From contig CAYWAP010000037.1 of assembly GCA_964456525.1 (NCBI GenBank), positions 1 to 17,389 on the forward strand: a DNA stretch of 17,389 nt, given 5' to 3'. This DNA comes from Onthomonas sp964456525 (GTDB lineage Bacteria > Bacillota > Clostridia > Oscillospirales > Oscillospiraceae). The notes beneath the pieces were generated by a model. That model was not told the DNA's origin and searched no databases. It saw only the letters and a program-made list of their open reading frames with translations. Both the position numbers and the translations under genes were made by a program. The first letter of the stretch is position 1; each line of letters begins with the position of its first letter. Shown in pieces: positions 1-6,372 of the stretch.

Positions 1-246
1 CCGGCGGAGGATTGCAGCTGGTTGGCAATCTTCACAATCCGGCTCTCTCCCCACGCCGCCTTAAAGTTGCTCCACAGCGTTCCGGCGGAGGATTGCAGCT
101 GGTTGGCGATCTTCACAATCCGGCTCTCTCCCCACGCCGCTTTAAAATTGCTCCACAGGGTGCTTGCCGCATTGCTCAGCGCATTTCCGATTGTGACGCA
201 GGCATTCTGAGCGCTCCAACTGCTTTTGAACTCCTGCCACAGCTGC
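1..246 (-). repeat. Tandem in-frame 81-bp repeats within the tape measure gene
   Basis: Bases 1-81 and 82-162 are two adjacent copies of an 81-bp unit that differ at only five positions. Each copy encodes 27 residues (TLWSNFKAAWGES, then RIVKIANQLQSSAG). Bases 163-246 encode a diverged 28-residue copy that keeps the LW..F, IGN/IAN and terminal S/T positions. The array continues off the left edge, so the copy number is unknown. Confidence 0.95.
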
Positions 247-1202
247 GCCGCGCTGTACGCCAACTGAACCGGCAGCTGAATGCTATCCTCCGATGACAAA
301 CCGATCCAATCAAAAATGGTGCCGGAAAACAGGCTGCCAAACGCCTCTGCAATCCAGCTGGCCCCATTTTTCAGCCCGCTGACGAGATTGCTCCAAAGAT
401 TGGCGCCAAAGTCCTGCAAGCTGCCCAAAATGTCGCCGCTGTTCACCAGCTCTGCCAGCCCCTCCAGCCGGTCGGCCACCCAGGATATGGCATTGGCCAC
501 ATTGCCCAGGTAGTTCACCAAAAGTTTGCCGCTCCAGGATGCCAGAGGCTCCAGGATATTCTCCCAAACGGCCTGCCCAATGGGCTGAAAAATTTTCAGC
601 TCCGCAGTGAGAATCCGAATCACCCCGGCCAGTGCGTTGAGCAGCGTGGGGGCCAGACTTTGCAGCGTCCATTTTCCCAGCGGAACCAACACATTCTGAT
701 AGCCCCAGTTCAGCGCCCCCTTCAAGACCGTCCCCAGTGCCGACGCGGCATTTTTCAAATTCTGAAGGGCTTTCAGGGTGTTTCCGCCATTCAGATTCAG
801 AAAGTTCCCCATGGACGTCAGCAACTGATTCAGCAGTTTTTTCAACTTCTCCAGCCAGGTGGCCTCTTCTTTGATAGCGGTTATGTTGCCGCTGCTCTTG
901 CCGCTGCTGCTTTTTCCGGAACTGCTCCCAGAGCTTTTTCCGCCGCTGGAAGAGGAGCTGGAGCTGGTAACCGAGCTGAGGCGGTTGATCTCGTCAAAGG
1001 AAAACAAGTCCCGGATCTGGCCGGTCAGCTTCTTGGTGCTGCTGGATGCCGATGATGCCGCCTTTCCCACCGTGCTCACAGCAAGGGCTACCTGCCCCAC
1101 ACTTTTGGCCGTGGACTGCAACGTCTTGACCACGCGGCTCAAGCTGGTCGCCGTCTGACTGAGACTTTTACTGACGTTCCCCGTCTGGGTCTGTTCTGCC
1201 AT
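1..1202 (-). CDS. Phage tail tape measure protein, N-terminal 400 residues (3' end beyond window)
   Basis: An uninterrupted minus-strand reading frame runs from an ATG at 1202 off the left edge, giving 400 residues here. AGGGGG lies 8 nt upstream, and the start overlaps the end of the chaperone frame by 35 nt. It is called tape measure from its place after the gpG/GT-like pair and its composition: a Ser/Thr/Ala-rich helical N-terminus, a Ser-Gly-Lys low-complexity linker (about residues 77-104), then amphipathic and hydrophobic stretches rich in Trp, Leu and Ala. From about residue 320 it has 27-28-residue repeats of the LWSNFKAAWGES type, the last two nearly identical at DNA level. The family fixes tail length and helps eject DNA. 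The total length, and any C-terminal hydrolase domain, cannot be seen. The family call is fairly secure from context; no catalytic motif is visible. Confidence 0.85.
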   Translation of the reverse strand, partial: MAEQTQTGNVSKSLSQTATSLSRVVKTLQSTAKSVGQVALAVSTVGKAASSASSSTKKLTGQIRDLFSFDEINRLSSVTSSSSSSSGGKSSGSSSGKSSSGKSSGNITAIKEEATWLEKLKKLLNQLLTSMGNFLNLNGGNTLKALQNLKNAASALGTVLKGALNWGYQNVLVPLGKWTLQSLAPTLLNALAGVIRILTAELKIFQPIGQAVWENILEPLASWSGKLLVNYLGNVANAISWVADRLEGLAELVNSGDILGSLQDFGANLWSNLVSGLKNGASWIAEAFGSLFSGTIFDWIGLSSEDSIQLPVQLAYSAAQLWQEFKSSWSAQNACVTIGNALSNAASTLWSNFKAAWGESRIVKIANQLQSSAGTLWSNFKAAWGESRIVKIANQLQSSA

Positions 1203-1527
1203 GGGATTTTCCCCCTTTTGCGGCGGCATAGCGCGCCATGATCCGCCGGTATTTTTCCAGTTTCATTTGCCGGATCTCCTCCTCGCTCCACAGCGGAAAC
1301 GCCTCGTAGAGATCGGGCGCCCGCTCTCCGGCCAGAGCGCCGGCGATCAGCCCCACCTGCTGATAGGCAATCATCGCCTCCAGCTGCATATGCCTCTCTT
1401 CCCGCTCCCGCATCCCTTCCAGCCGGTCGGCCAATTCCCCGAAGGTCATCTCGTCCGCTTCCCAGGGCAGCAGGCCGCTGCCTGCTGCCGCCCTGTCCAG
1501 CGCTTCCTGGCTCAGGGATTCCCGGTA
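1168..1527 (-). CDS. Tail assembly chaperone, frameshifted C-terminal part (gpGT-like 'T' portion)
   Basis: This frame has strong protein-like content: YRESLSQEALDR, then an acidic helix, MTFGELADRL, AYQQVGLIAGALAG and LYEAFPLWSEEE. It ends at 1168, just inside the tape measure start. It sits in the -1 frame relative to the upstream gpG-like gene and overlaps its end. The only in-frame ATG (1449) lacks an upstream ribosome binding site and would discard well-formed sequence before it. I therefore read it as the -1 frameshift extension of the upstream gene, giving about 254 residues in total (135 + 119) if slippage occurs at the proline codon at 1527-1529. In lambda and most siphoviruses, gpG and gpGT coat the tape measure during tail assembly. 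The 5' boundary given is the inferred slip point, not an initiation codon. Confidence 0.72.
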   Translation of the reverse strand, partial: YRESLSQEALDRAAAGSGLLPWEADEMTFGELADRLEGMREREERHMQLEAMIAYQQVGLIAGALAGERAPDLYEAFPLWSEEEIRQMKLEKYRRIMARYAAAKGGKSHGRTDPDGERQ

Positions 1528-1931
1528 GGGCGGTCTGCCTCCTCCTGTTCTTTCTGATCCAGACCGTCAAAGGCCCGTGCAACGTTCTCTCTCACAGCGC
1601 CTTTCAACTGCTGGGCCTGCTCCCTGCTGATGAGGCCGGACTCCGCCGCGATTTCAAAGGCCAGCGCGCCAAAGGCCTCCTGTCCGCTCCAGCCCCAATC
1701 GACCAGATGGTCATAAAACGCCTCGCCGTCCCGGATGGGATTGTCGTTGCCATCCCAGTTCAGCGCCTGCTGGAGCACAGCCGCCATACGCTCGCCGTCC
1801 ACCGCCGCGCCCAGAACCGTTTCCAGAGTGTCCTCGTGAAACTGGCGGCGCAGGGCGCGCTGGCCGCCCAGCGTCAGGCGCAGCCGGTAACTCTCGCCGT
1901 TGACGTCGATATCATATGTCCGCTTTGCCAT
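1512..1931 (-). CDS. Tail assembly chaperone, N-terminal (gpG-like) protein
   Basis: A 139-residue protein lying between the tail tube gene and the tape measure gene, which is the standard slot for the gpG-like chaperone. It begins MAKRTYDIDVNGESYRLRL, a beta-rich start common in these proteins, followed by helices and a charged C-terminus (DQKEQEEADRP). A GGGGGAGAGG purine stretch precedes the ATG by a few bases. The unshifted product ends at the TGA at 1512-1514. An overlapping -1 frame continues with sensible coding for another 119 residues. No enzymatic motif is present; the role is assigned from order, size and the frame arrangement. Confidence 0.75.
   Translation of the reverse strand: MAKRTYDIDVNGESYRLRLTLGGQRALRRQFHEDTLETVLGAAVDGERMAAVLQQALNWDGNDNPIRDGEAFYDHLVDWGWSGQEAFGALAFEIAAESGLISREQAQQLKGAVRENVARAFDGLDQKEQEEADRPTGNP
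1527..1546 (-). promoter_or_regulatory. Candidate programmed -1 frameshift site with SD-like stimulator
   Basis: On the minus strand the purine run AGGAGGAGG (1538-1546) lies 7 nt before the overlap CGC CCT ACC. A peptidyl tRNA-Pro on CCT (1527-1529) could re-pair on CCC (1528-1530), moving translation into the -1 frame 12 nt before the zero-frame stop begins. No standard X XXY YYZ heptamer exists anywhere in the shared window, which is limited upstream by a TGA in the -1 frame near 1571. The site is inferred, not demonstrated. Confidence 0.4.
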
Positions 1932-1976
1932 TGCCTCTCCCCCTTCCCGTATTCAAATCATCACAACCGCCGGCCG

Positions 1977-2384
1977 TCAGGACGGGTTGGTCACAACCCA
2001 GTCGCTTTGCAGGCTGATGACCAGCTTGGCCGTAATCAGCGCATCCACCGCAGTACCGTCAATATAGGTGCTGACATAGCCGGTGGTGGCAAAGCTGCTC
2101 CCGTCCGGGAAGGTCACCACCACCGGAACAATCTTCCCTGCGTCCTGAAGCGCTTTGAGCACCCGGTAGTCAGAGTCCGTATCGCTGTTGTCAAACAGGT
2201 ACGTCACCTCAAAGTTCGTGGTGTCCTGGACGCCGGGGACATTCTTCTTCATCGTGTCCTTCATGCAGGTGGCGTCCAGCTCGGAGGGCGTGCCCCCAAT
2301 ATCACCAATTTCCTGAACATAGTTGATACTGGTCGAGTTCACCTTCAAATCCAGTCCAATGCTTGCCAAACCCTGTGTTGCCAT
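1977..2384 (-). CDS. Phage major tail tube protein
   Basis: A 135-residue protein starting MATQGLASIGLDLKVNST. It has the small beta-rich profile typical of siphovirus tail tube subunits: alternating hydrophobic strands, a long Asp/Ser loop (FDNSDTDSDYRVLKALQDAG) and a strand ending VTFPDGSSFATTGYV. It lies between the tail terminator gene and the gpG-like chaperone, which is where the tube gene belongs. It would polymerise as hexameric rings around the tape measure to form the tail tube. A purine-rich GGAAGAGTGGAG precedes the ATG. A contractile-tail tube is less likely because no sheath gene precedes it. Confidence 0.8.
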   Translation of the reverse strand: MATQGLASIGLDLKVNSTSINYVQEIGDIGGTPSELDATCMKDTMKKNVPGVQDTTNFEVTYLFDNSDTDSDYRVLKALQDAGKIVPVVVTFPDGSSFATTGYVSTYIDGTAVDALITAKLVISLQSDWVVTNPS

Positions 2385-2434
2385 ATCTCCACTCTTCCTT
2401 TCCTATTTTCTGTTTTCCAGCCATATAGGGGCGG

Positions 2435-2824
2435 TCAATCCACCAGCCGCATGGTTCGCTTGTCCACCTTTCGGCCAAACCGGTATGTTTTTCGCAGATA
2501 TCCGCTGCTGTCCCCCGCAACGGTGTCCGACCCGGCATATGTCCGCTTCAACCCCATCTCCAGCATGGCGCTGTTCACCGCAGCTGCCACCAGATTCACC
2601 GTTTCCCGGTCAAAGGCCCACACGTCCACCTGATAGACAATCTGATCCACCACGGAACAGTCCGTGCTGACGTTGGAATACTCCCCATAGGTCACCAAAA
2701 CCCCATCCGAAGCGGCAGACGGATAGCGCTGCCGCACGGTGTATTCCACCTCACACGCCACGCCCTCCAACGCCGCCTTCACCTGCGCGCGCCCATCCAC
2801 CAGAATGGTCTCCACCGCGTTCAC
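2435..2824 (-). CDS. Tail terminator / tail completion protein (SPP1 gp17-like)
   Basis: A 129-residue product, probably initiated at a GTG at 2824. GAGGTG lies 7 nt upstream and overlaps the preceding stop codon, so translation is probably coupled. The nearby ATG at 2831 is out of frame. Size, the alpha/beta pattern (ILVDGRAQVKAAL, then DQIVYQVDVWAFDRETVNLVAAAVNSAM) and position, after the head-closure gene and before the tail tube, match the tail terminator family that caps the tail and joins it to the head. The sequence ends in a basic stretch. The exact family (DUF3168 or gp17 type) cannot be settled without a profile search. Confidence 0.68.
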   Translation of the reverse strand: MNAVETILVDGRAQVKAALEGVACEVEYTVRQRYPSAASDGVLVTYGEYSNVSTDCSVVDQIVYQVDVWAFDRETVNLVAAAVNSAMLEMGLKRTYAGSDTVAGDSSGYLRKTYRFGRKVDKRTMRLVD

Positions 2825-2830
2825 TTCGCA

Positions 2831-3205
2831 TCACCTCACACGTTCCAACAGAAACAGCCGGTGACAGGGCCACATCTGGACTTGTTTCAGCTCATAAATC
2901 GCGTCATGGATGATAAAACGGTCCCCTGGCTCCGTCTCCAGATCGGACCGGCAGACTCCCTGCAGCGTCTCCACGGCCTGTTCTCCATGCTCCAGCTGCT
3001 GCTGGCCGGAGCTCAGCCGCCCGCTGGACTGCCAGCTGCGCACCACCTGCCAGCAGATGGCCTCTTGAGCGCCATCCTGTACCACCACGTCCGGATTCTC
3101 CAGATCATAGACAATTTTTGTCTCCCCCAGGCTGTCCAGCACCTGCTGTCTCCGGCACAGGGAAAACCCCATCCTCCAGCCTTCCGGCGTTGTCCTCACC
3201 TGCAT
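2831..3205 (-). CDS. Head-tail joining / head closure protein (stopper, SPP1 gp16-like)
   Basis: A 124-residue beta-rich protein whose ATG at 3205 overlaps the end of the connector gene by about 10 nt, with GGAG 6 nt upstream. Its middle contains DLETEPGDRFIIHDAIYELKQVQ, the 'parameter/measurement' strand pattern common in the phage head-tail joining family. It starts near MQVRTTPEGWRMG, without a signal or membrane segment. Position between a connector and a tail terminator fits the stopper that seals the portal after packaging. Assignment is by context and fold-like pattern rather than a diagnostic motif. Confidence 0.66.
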   Translation of the reverse strand: MQVRTTPEGWRMGFSLCRRQQVLDSLGETKIVYDLENPDVVVQDGAQEAICWQVVRSWQSSGRLSSGQQQLEHGEQAVETLQGVCRSDLETEPGDRFIIHDAIYELKQVQMWPCHRLFLLERVR

Positions 3206-3552
3206 GATACACTCCGATACCGGGCCAAATCGGACACAATCTCCTGCACCGCATTGCGATAATCCTCTGCGGTCATATAAGTCTCGCTCTGGCTCAACTG
3301 CCCTTCTGCATAGCTGCCGCTTTTCAAGCCCATGTGCTCCGTGCAGTCCCGGCGGTAAAACACCGCTGCCAGCTCCACCACCTTTGGCATTATGACTTCA
3401 TCCAGTTCACGAACCCCCAGATAGAGCAGCAGCTCCCCTTCCGCGTCACAGAGCTCATCTTCCAGCAAAACGATCACGTCCTCATCCGGGTCCTCCAGAT
3501 GCAGCACCCGCTCCAGCTTTGGCAAAAGACTGCTCAGCATTTCCTCTGTCAT
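3196..3552 (-). CDS. Phage head-tail connector (adaptor, gp6/gp15-like)
   Basis: A 118-residue, mostly helical acidic protein beginning MTEEMLSSLLPKLERVL and containing helices such as DVIVLLEDELCDAEGELLLY and IMPKVVELAAVFYRRD, then a Ser/Tyr loop (LKSGSYAEGQLSQSETY). That helix-helix-loop layout is typical of the connector proteins that add a ring below the portal. GGAGG lies about 6 nt before the ATG. It is the first gene after the coat protein, separated by a 124-nt spacer with a strong hairpin, and overlaps the next gene. The role as head-tail adaptor is well supported by order and pattern. Confidence 0.74.
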   Translation of the reverse strand: MTEEMLSSLLPKLERVLHLEDPDEDVIVLLEDELCDAEGELLLYLGVRELDEVIMPKVVELAAVFYRRDCTEHMGLKSGSYAEGQLSQSETYMTAEDYRNAVQEIVSDLARYRSVSCR

Positions 3553-3572
3553 GTGCTCCCTCCTTCTTTACC

Positions 3573-3597
3573 GGGCGGATGACGGCGTCATCCGCCC
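3573..3597. other. Perfect 11-bp hairpin between coat protein and connector genes
   Basis: GGGCGGATGAC (3573-3583) and GTCATCCGCCC (3587-3597) are exact inverted repeats around a 3-nt loop. They lie in the only sizeable spacer of the structural operon (3553-3676). On the transcribed minus strand the hairpin is followed by GGTAAAGAAGGAGG, not a U-run. It is therefore better read as an mRNA-processing or stability element than as a full terminator. Confidence 0.75.
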
Positions 3598-3676
3598 CAC
3601 AGTGTTTTCACGCGCCCATTCTCTTTTGCTACAACCTCCGGGCGCAAACTTCCCCCGCCATAACCGGCGCGTTTCG

Positions 3677-4522
3677 TTATCCCTTGTCCACCGTCAGCAC
3701 GGCCAGCGCCTCGGGCTGAACCACTTTGGCGCCGTACACATGCAGCCCTTTAATCGCGTCGGAGAAATTTTTCTCCAGCCGGTATGCCTCCAGTTCCACC
3801 AACTGCTCGGCAAAGGAACCGGCGGCGTTGGTTCCGGCCAGGATTTTATACTTGGCGCCGCTGGTGTTGGGCACGTTGTTAGAGAGATGAATCTGGAACC
3901 CGGCGGCCTCGCCAACCAGACCGCCCTGCAAAACCGCCTGGTTGTAGCCGGTGCCGTTGCCCACAAAGCGCTGATCCTTCAGCAGCAGCGCATGGTACCA
4001 GGGGGGAATCACGACCCATCGCCCCATCATGGGCACATTGGCCTCGGACAGCACCGTGGCCAAATCCACCAGATAGTCATAGGCATTGGAGGAGGTCGGC
4101 GTCACCACCGTGGTATCGGACGTCACAATATTCCCGGAGTCGCAGCCCTCCAAGAGCAGATTCGCCAGATACTGGTCGATTACATCGTTCATGTCATAGC
4201 TGGCCCGCTGCATTGCGCTGTCCACCAGCTTGGGATTGCTCTGGGCGTTGTCAATGTCCTTAATTTGAAAGTTAAAGTACTTCGCCTGGTCAATGACCAG
4301 ATTCTGCTGCTCGCCGTCCAGCTCCTCCGGAGACGCAATGTCGCTGCCGTCATAGTCCTGAATGGTGATGCTGCCCAGCTGATTGATGTGTACGGTATCG
4401 CCAAAGGCCCGAATATCACCCTCGTAGTTGCGATTCATCAGTCCTGCATACACATGAACCTTGTCCAGATGCTCCAGCAGTCTGGCCGACCAGACTTCGG
4501 GAATAAAATTAGAAAATGCCAT
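3677..4522 (-). CDS. Major capsid protein, P22 coat-protein type (HK97 fold)
   Basis: A 281-residue protein starting MAFSNFIPEVWSARLLEHL, followed by a glycine-rich strand region (YEGDIRAFGDTVHINQLG) and the DYDGSDIASPEELDGEQQ segment. These are typical of P22 coat/'protein 5'-type capsid subunits of Gram-positive prophages. Later it has WVVIPPWYHALLLKD and an A-domain-like beta stretch. AAGGAGG sits 7 nt before the ATG. A separate scaffold gene immediately upstream and the absence of a prohead protease fit this coat family, which assembles on a removable scaffold without cleavage. The C-terminus (AVLTVDKG) looks complete. Confidence 0.86.
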   Translation of the reverse strand: MAFSNFIPEVWSARLLEHLDKVHVYAGLMNRNYEGDIRAFGDTVHINQLGSITIQDYDGSDIASPEELDGEQQNLVIDQAKYFNFQIKDIDNAQSNPKLVDSAMQRASYDMNDVIDQYLANLLLEGCDSGNIVTSDTTVVTPTSSNAYDYLVDLATVLSEANVPMMGRWVVIPPWYHALLLKDQRFVGNGTGYNQAVLQGGLVGEAAGFQIHLSNNVPNTSGAKYKILAGTNAAGSFAEQLVELEAYRLEKNFSDAIKGLHVYGAKVVQPEALAVLTVDKG

Positions 4523-4579
4523 GGATTATCCTCCTTTTGTGTGAACACTGTCCTTCTTGAACCGAAATTGGGACCCTTC

Positions 4580-5029
4580 TCAGCCTTGCAGCGCTTTCAT
4601 GATCTCCTCCCAGTGGGAGTTGATCTCCTTGGCCGAAAGGTGCTTCAATTCCCCCCGGCTGTAACCGCTGGCCTGCTTCGGCTCCTTGGGAATCCCCCGG
4701 CCGCGCAGCCGCTCCACAACGGCCTGTGTGACGGCCTCCCGAAACAGCGTTTCAAAGGCGTTTACCGCCCCTTCCAGCTGTTCCTCGTCCACCGGCGCAA
4801 AATACGGCGCAAACTCCACCGGAAGCCGGCGCTCCTGCAACAGCTGGGCCGCCCGTATCTTGGCCTCCCACCGGCGGCGCTCCTCTTGCAGCTCGGCGCG
4901 CTCCTGCTCCAGCGCTTCCCGCTCCTCTGCGGCCTCCAGTTCCGTCTCTTCGTCCGCCTGCTCAGAAGGCGGTGCCTCTGTTATCTCCTTCACCTCCTCA
5001 TCGTTTGGTTTCCTGCGTTTTTTCGCCAT
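4580..5029 (-). CDS. Capsid scaffolding protein (DUF4355-like)
   Basis: A 149-residue, highly charged protein between portal and coat genes. Residues 1-60 are basic, then Glu-rich, and predicted coiled coil (EREALEQERAELQEERRR). They are followed by LLQERRLPVEFAPYF and an AFETLFREAVTQAVVERLRG helix, the pattern of DUF4355-type scaffolds. The C-terminus (SAKEINSHWEEIMKALQG) would contact the coat protein. GGAGG lies 6 nt before the ATG. The start overlaps the portal end by 32 nt. It acts as the internal template for procapsid assembly and is expected to leave or be lost before maturation. Confidence 0.8.
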   Translation of the reverse strand: MAKKRRKPNDEEVKEITEAPPSEQADEETELEAAEEREALEQERAELQEERRRWEAKIRAAQLLQERRLPVEFAPYFAPVDEEQLEGAVNAFETLFREAVTQAVVERLRGRGIPKEPKQASGYSRGELKHLSAKEINSHWEEIMKALQG

Positions 5030-6356
5030 AATTTCCCTCCTCTTCCTCTGCTCTCTGTTCCCGGATGTTGTTCAGGGCCTCCGCCGGGTCCCGGACGAAC
5101 CACAGCTGCCCCAGGAGCGTCTGATCGTCCACAATCCCCTGCAGCTTTGCCACCCGCTCCACAATGGCCTCCTCGTCAATGGGCATGCTCAGCGAGAAGA
5201 CGACGTCCACGTCGCTCACATCCAGCTCGTCCATGCTGCCCATCAAACACAGCCACCGGTTGTAAAGCCGCATCCGCTCCTTCAGCCCTTCCTCCATCCG
5301 GCGCATTTTGTTCTTCACCAGCAGATTCATGGTCATCAGCTTGAGCTTCAGCGCCTGACCGGAGGCATTGCCGGAAAATTTCTCATCGCTCATATCCACT
5401 GTCATCGTCATCTTGTGCATCTCCCGGACCAGATTGTCCGCCAGCACCTGCACAGATGCCTCATCAAAGGTCTTCTGGATGTACTCCACCCGGGCGTCCA
5501 GCGGCGCGCCGTCCAAAAACTTCTCCTTTGCCAGCCGGCCCTCGTCCCCTTCCCGAAGGGTCATGCCAAAGAACACCAGCAGCGCATCCACAAACTTCTT
5601 TTTATCCGTCAGGCGGCTGGAGATCAGACTGTCATAGGCGTCGATGAGACTGATAATCTGCTCAAAGTCCCCTTGCCCTTCTCCGTTGTTCCGATAGGCG
5701 ATGACAGGGACCTCACCAAAGAAGTGCTCTCTCGTCCCGCCAACCTGGTGAAAAACCGCCGTTTTCAAATCCGAAGAGCGGTAATCCTTCACCGTTCGGT
5801 CTGTGTAGACGGCGGCGTTATAATATCGCTCCCCTGTGACCGTCTCCCGCTGCTCCCACAGGACAGCAAAGAGCTTCCTGTGTTCCACCGAATCGTCGCA
5901 CACCAGAATGCCGTTGGCAGGGCTGATTTTCGCGCTTCTCGGCCGGGGAATCCCCTCGGCGGAGGCATAACACAGCTCCAGTCCCTCGCCGTAAATGCCC
6001 ATCTCCCTGCCGATCTCCAAATCCACCCGGCTGATGTGCTGTCTGTCATAGCAGCTGAGCAACGGCAGCAGACACAGCCTCTGCCCCTGGGCGTTTTTGG
6101 TGTTCCCGTCGTACTTCACCGGCTCCCCCAGATAGTAACCCAGGATCGTATCCACCACATATTTGGCATAGTTCACCGCCACTCGGACCTCATCGCCGCC
6201 GCGCCGCTGCAAAACGGGATGCTTGCCCAGATAGTAGCGCTCCAGCATGCGGTACCGGCCAGCTGCCCCTTCCGCCTTTTCCACCAGATACCGCAGCACT
6301 TCCGGCCGAATCTGTTCCACGTCGGGCACCTCCTCCCGGCTCAAATACCAGATCAA
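4998..6356 (-). CDS. Phage portal protein (SPP1 gp6-like)
   Basis: A portal of about 452 residues. The reading frame extends upstream to an ATG at 6413 inside the large terminase gene, but I prefer the TTG at 6356. A perfect AAGGAGG (6364-6370) sits exactly 7 nt before it, the terminase stop is at 6373, and the longer version would add an implausible Gly/Pro/Arg-rich tail. Typical portal features are VNYAKYVVDTILGYYLGEPVKY near the N-terminus, a long helical middle (QIISLIDAYDSLISSRLTDKKKFVDALLV), SDEKFSGNASGQALKLKL and the following long helix. It forms the dodecameric DNA entry vertex. It overlaps the scaffold gene at its 3' end. Confidence 0.88.
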   Translation of the reverse strand: MIWYLSREEVPDVEQIRPEVLRYLVEKAEGAAGRYRMLERYYLGKHPVLQRRGGDEVRVAVNYAKYVVDTILGYYLGEPVKYDGNTKNAQGQRLCLLPLLSCYDRQHISRVDLEIGREMGIYGEGLELCYASAEGIPRPRSAKISPANGILVCDDSVEHRKLFAVLWEQRETVTGERYYNAAVYTDRTVKDYRSSDLKTAVFHQVGGTREHFFGEVPVIAYRNNGEGQGDFEQIISLIDAYDSLISSRLTDKKKFVDALLVFFGMTLREGDEGRLAKEKFLDGAPLDARVEYIQKTFDEASVQVLADNLVREMHKMTMTVDMSDEKFSGNASGQALKLKLMTMNLLVKNKMRRMEEGLKERMRLYNRWLCLMGSMDELDVSDVDVVFSLSMPIDEEAIVERVAKLQGIVDDQTLLGQLWFVRDPAEALNNIREQRAEEEEGNYGEKTQETKR

Positions 6357-6372
6357 AATGCAACCTCCTTTT

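Noticed and set aside
1..162. Possible CRISPR or intergenic repeat array
   Set aside because: The 81-bp copies are directly adjacent with no spacers and stay in frame inside the tape measure gene.
1139..1582. 147-codon minus-strand frame across the tail chaperone region (+1 relative to gpG)
   Set aside because: Its product is Arg/Gly/Pro-rich with no fold-like pattern. The overlapping -1 frame has clear protein-like content, so this is a GC-driven shadow.
2829..2831. ATG just before the tail terminator gene
   Set aside because: It is out of frame with the gene; the GTG at 2824 has the correctly spaced GAGGTG.
3551..5344. 597-codon plus-strand frame opposite coat, scaffold and portal
   Set aside because: It lies fully antisense to genes with strong motifs and ribosome binding sites, and its product is a His/Leu/Pro-rich mirror of them.
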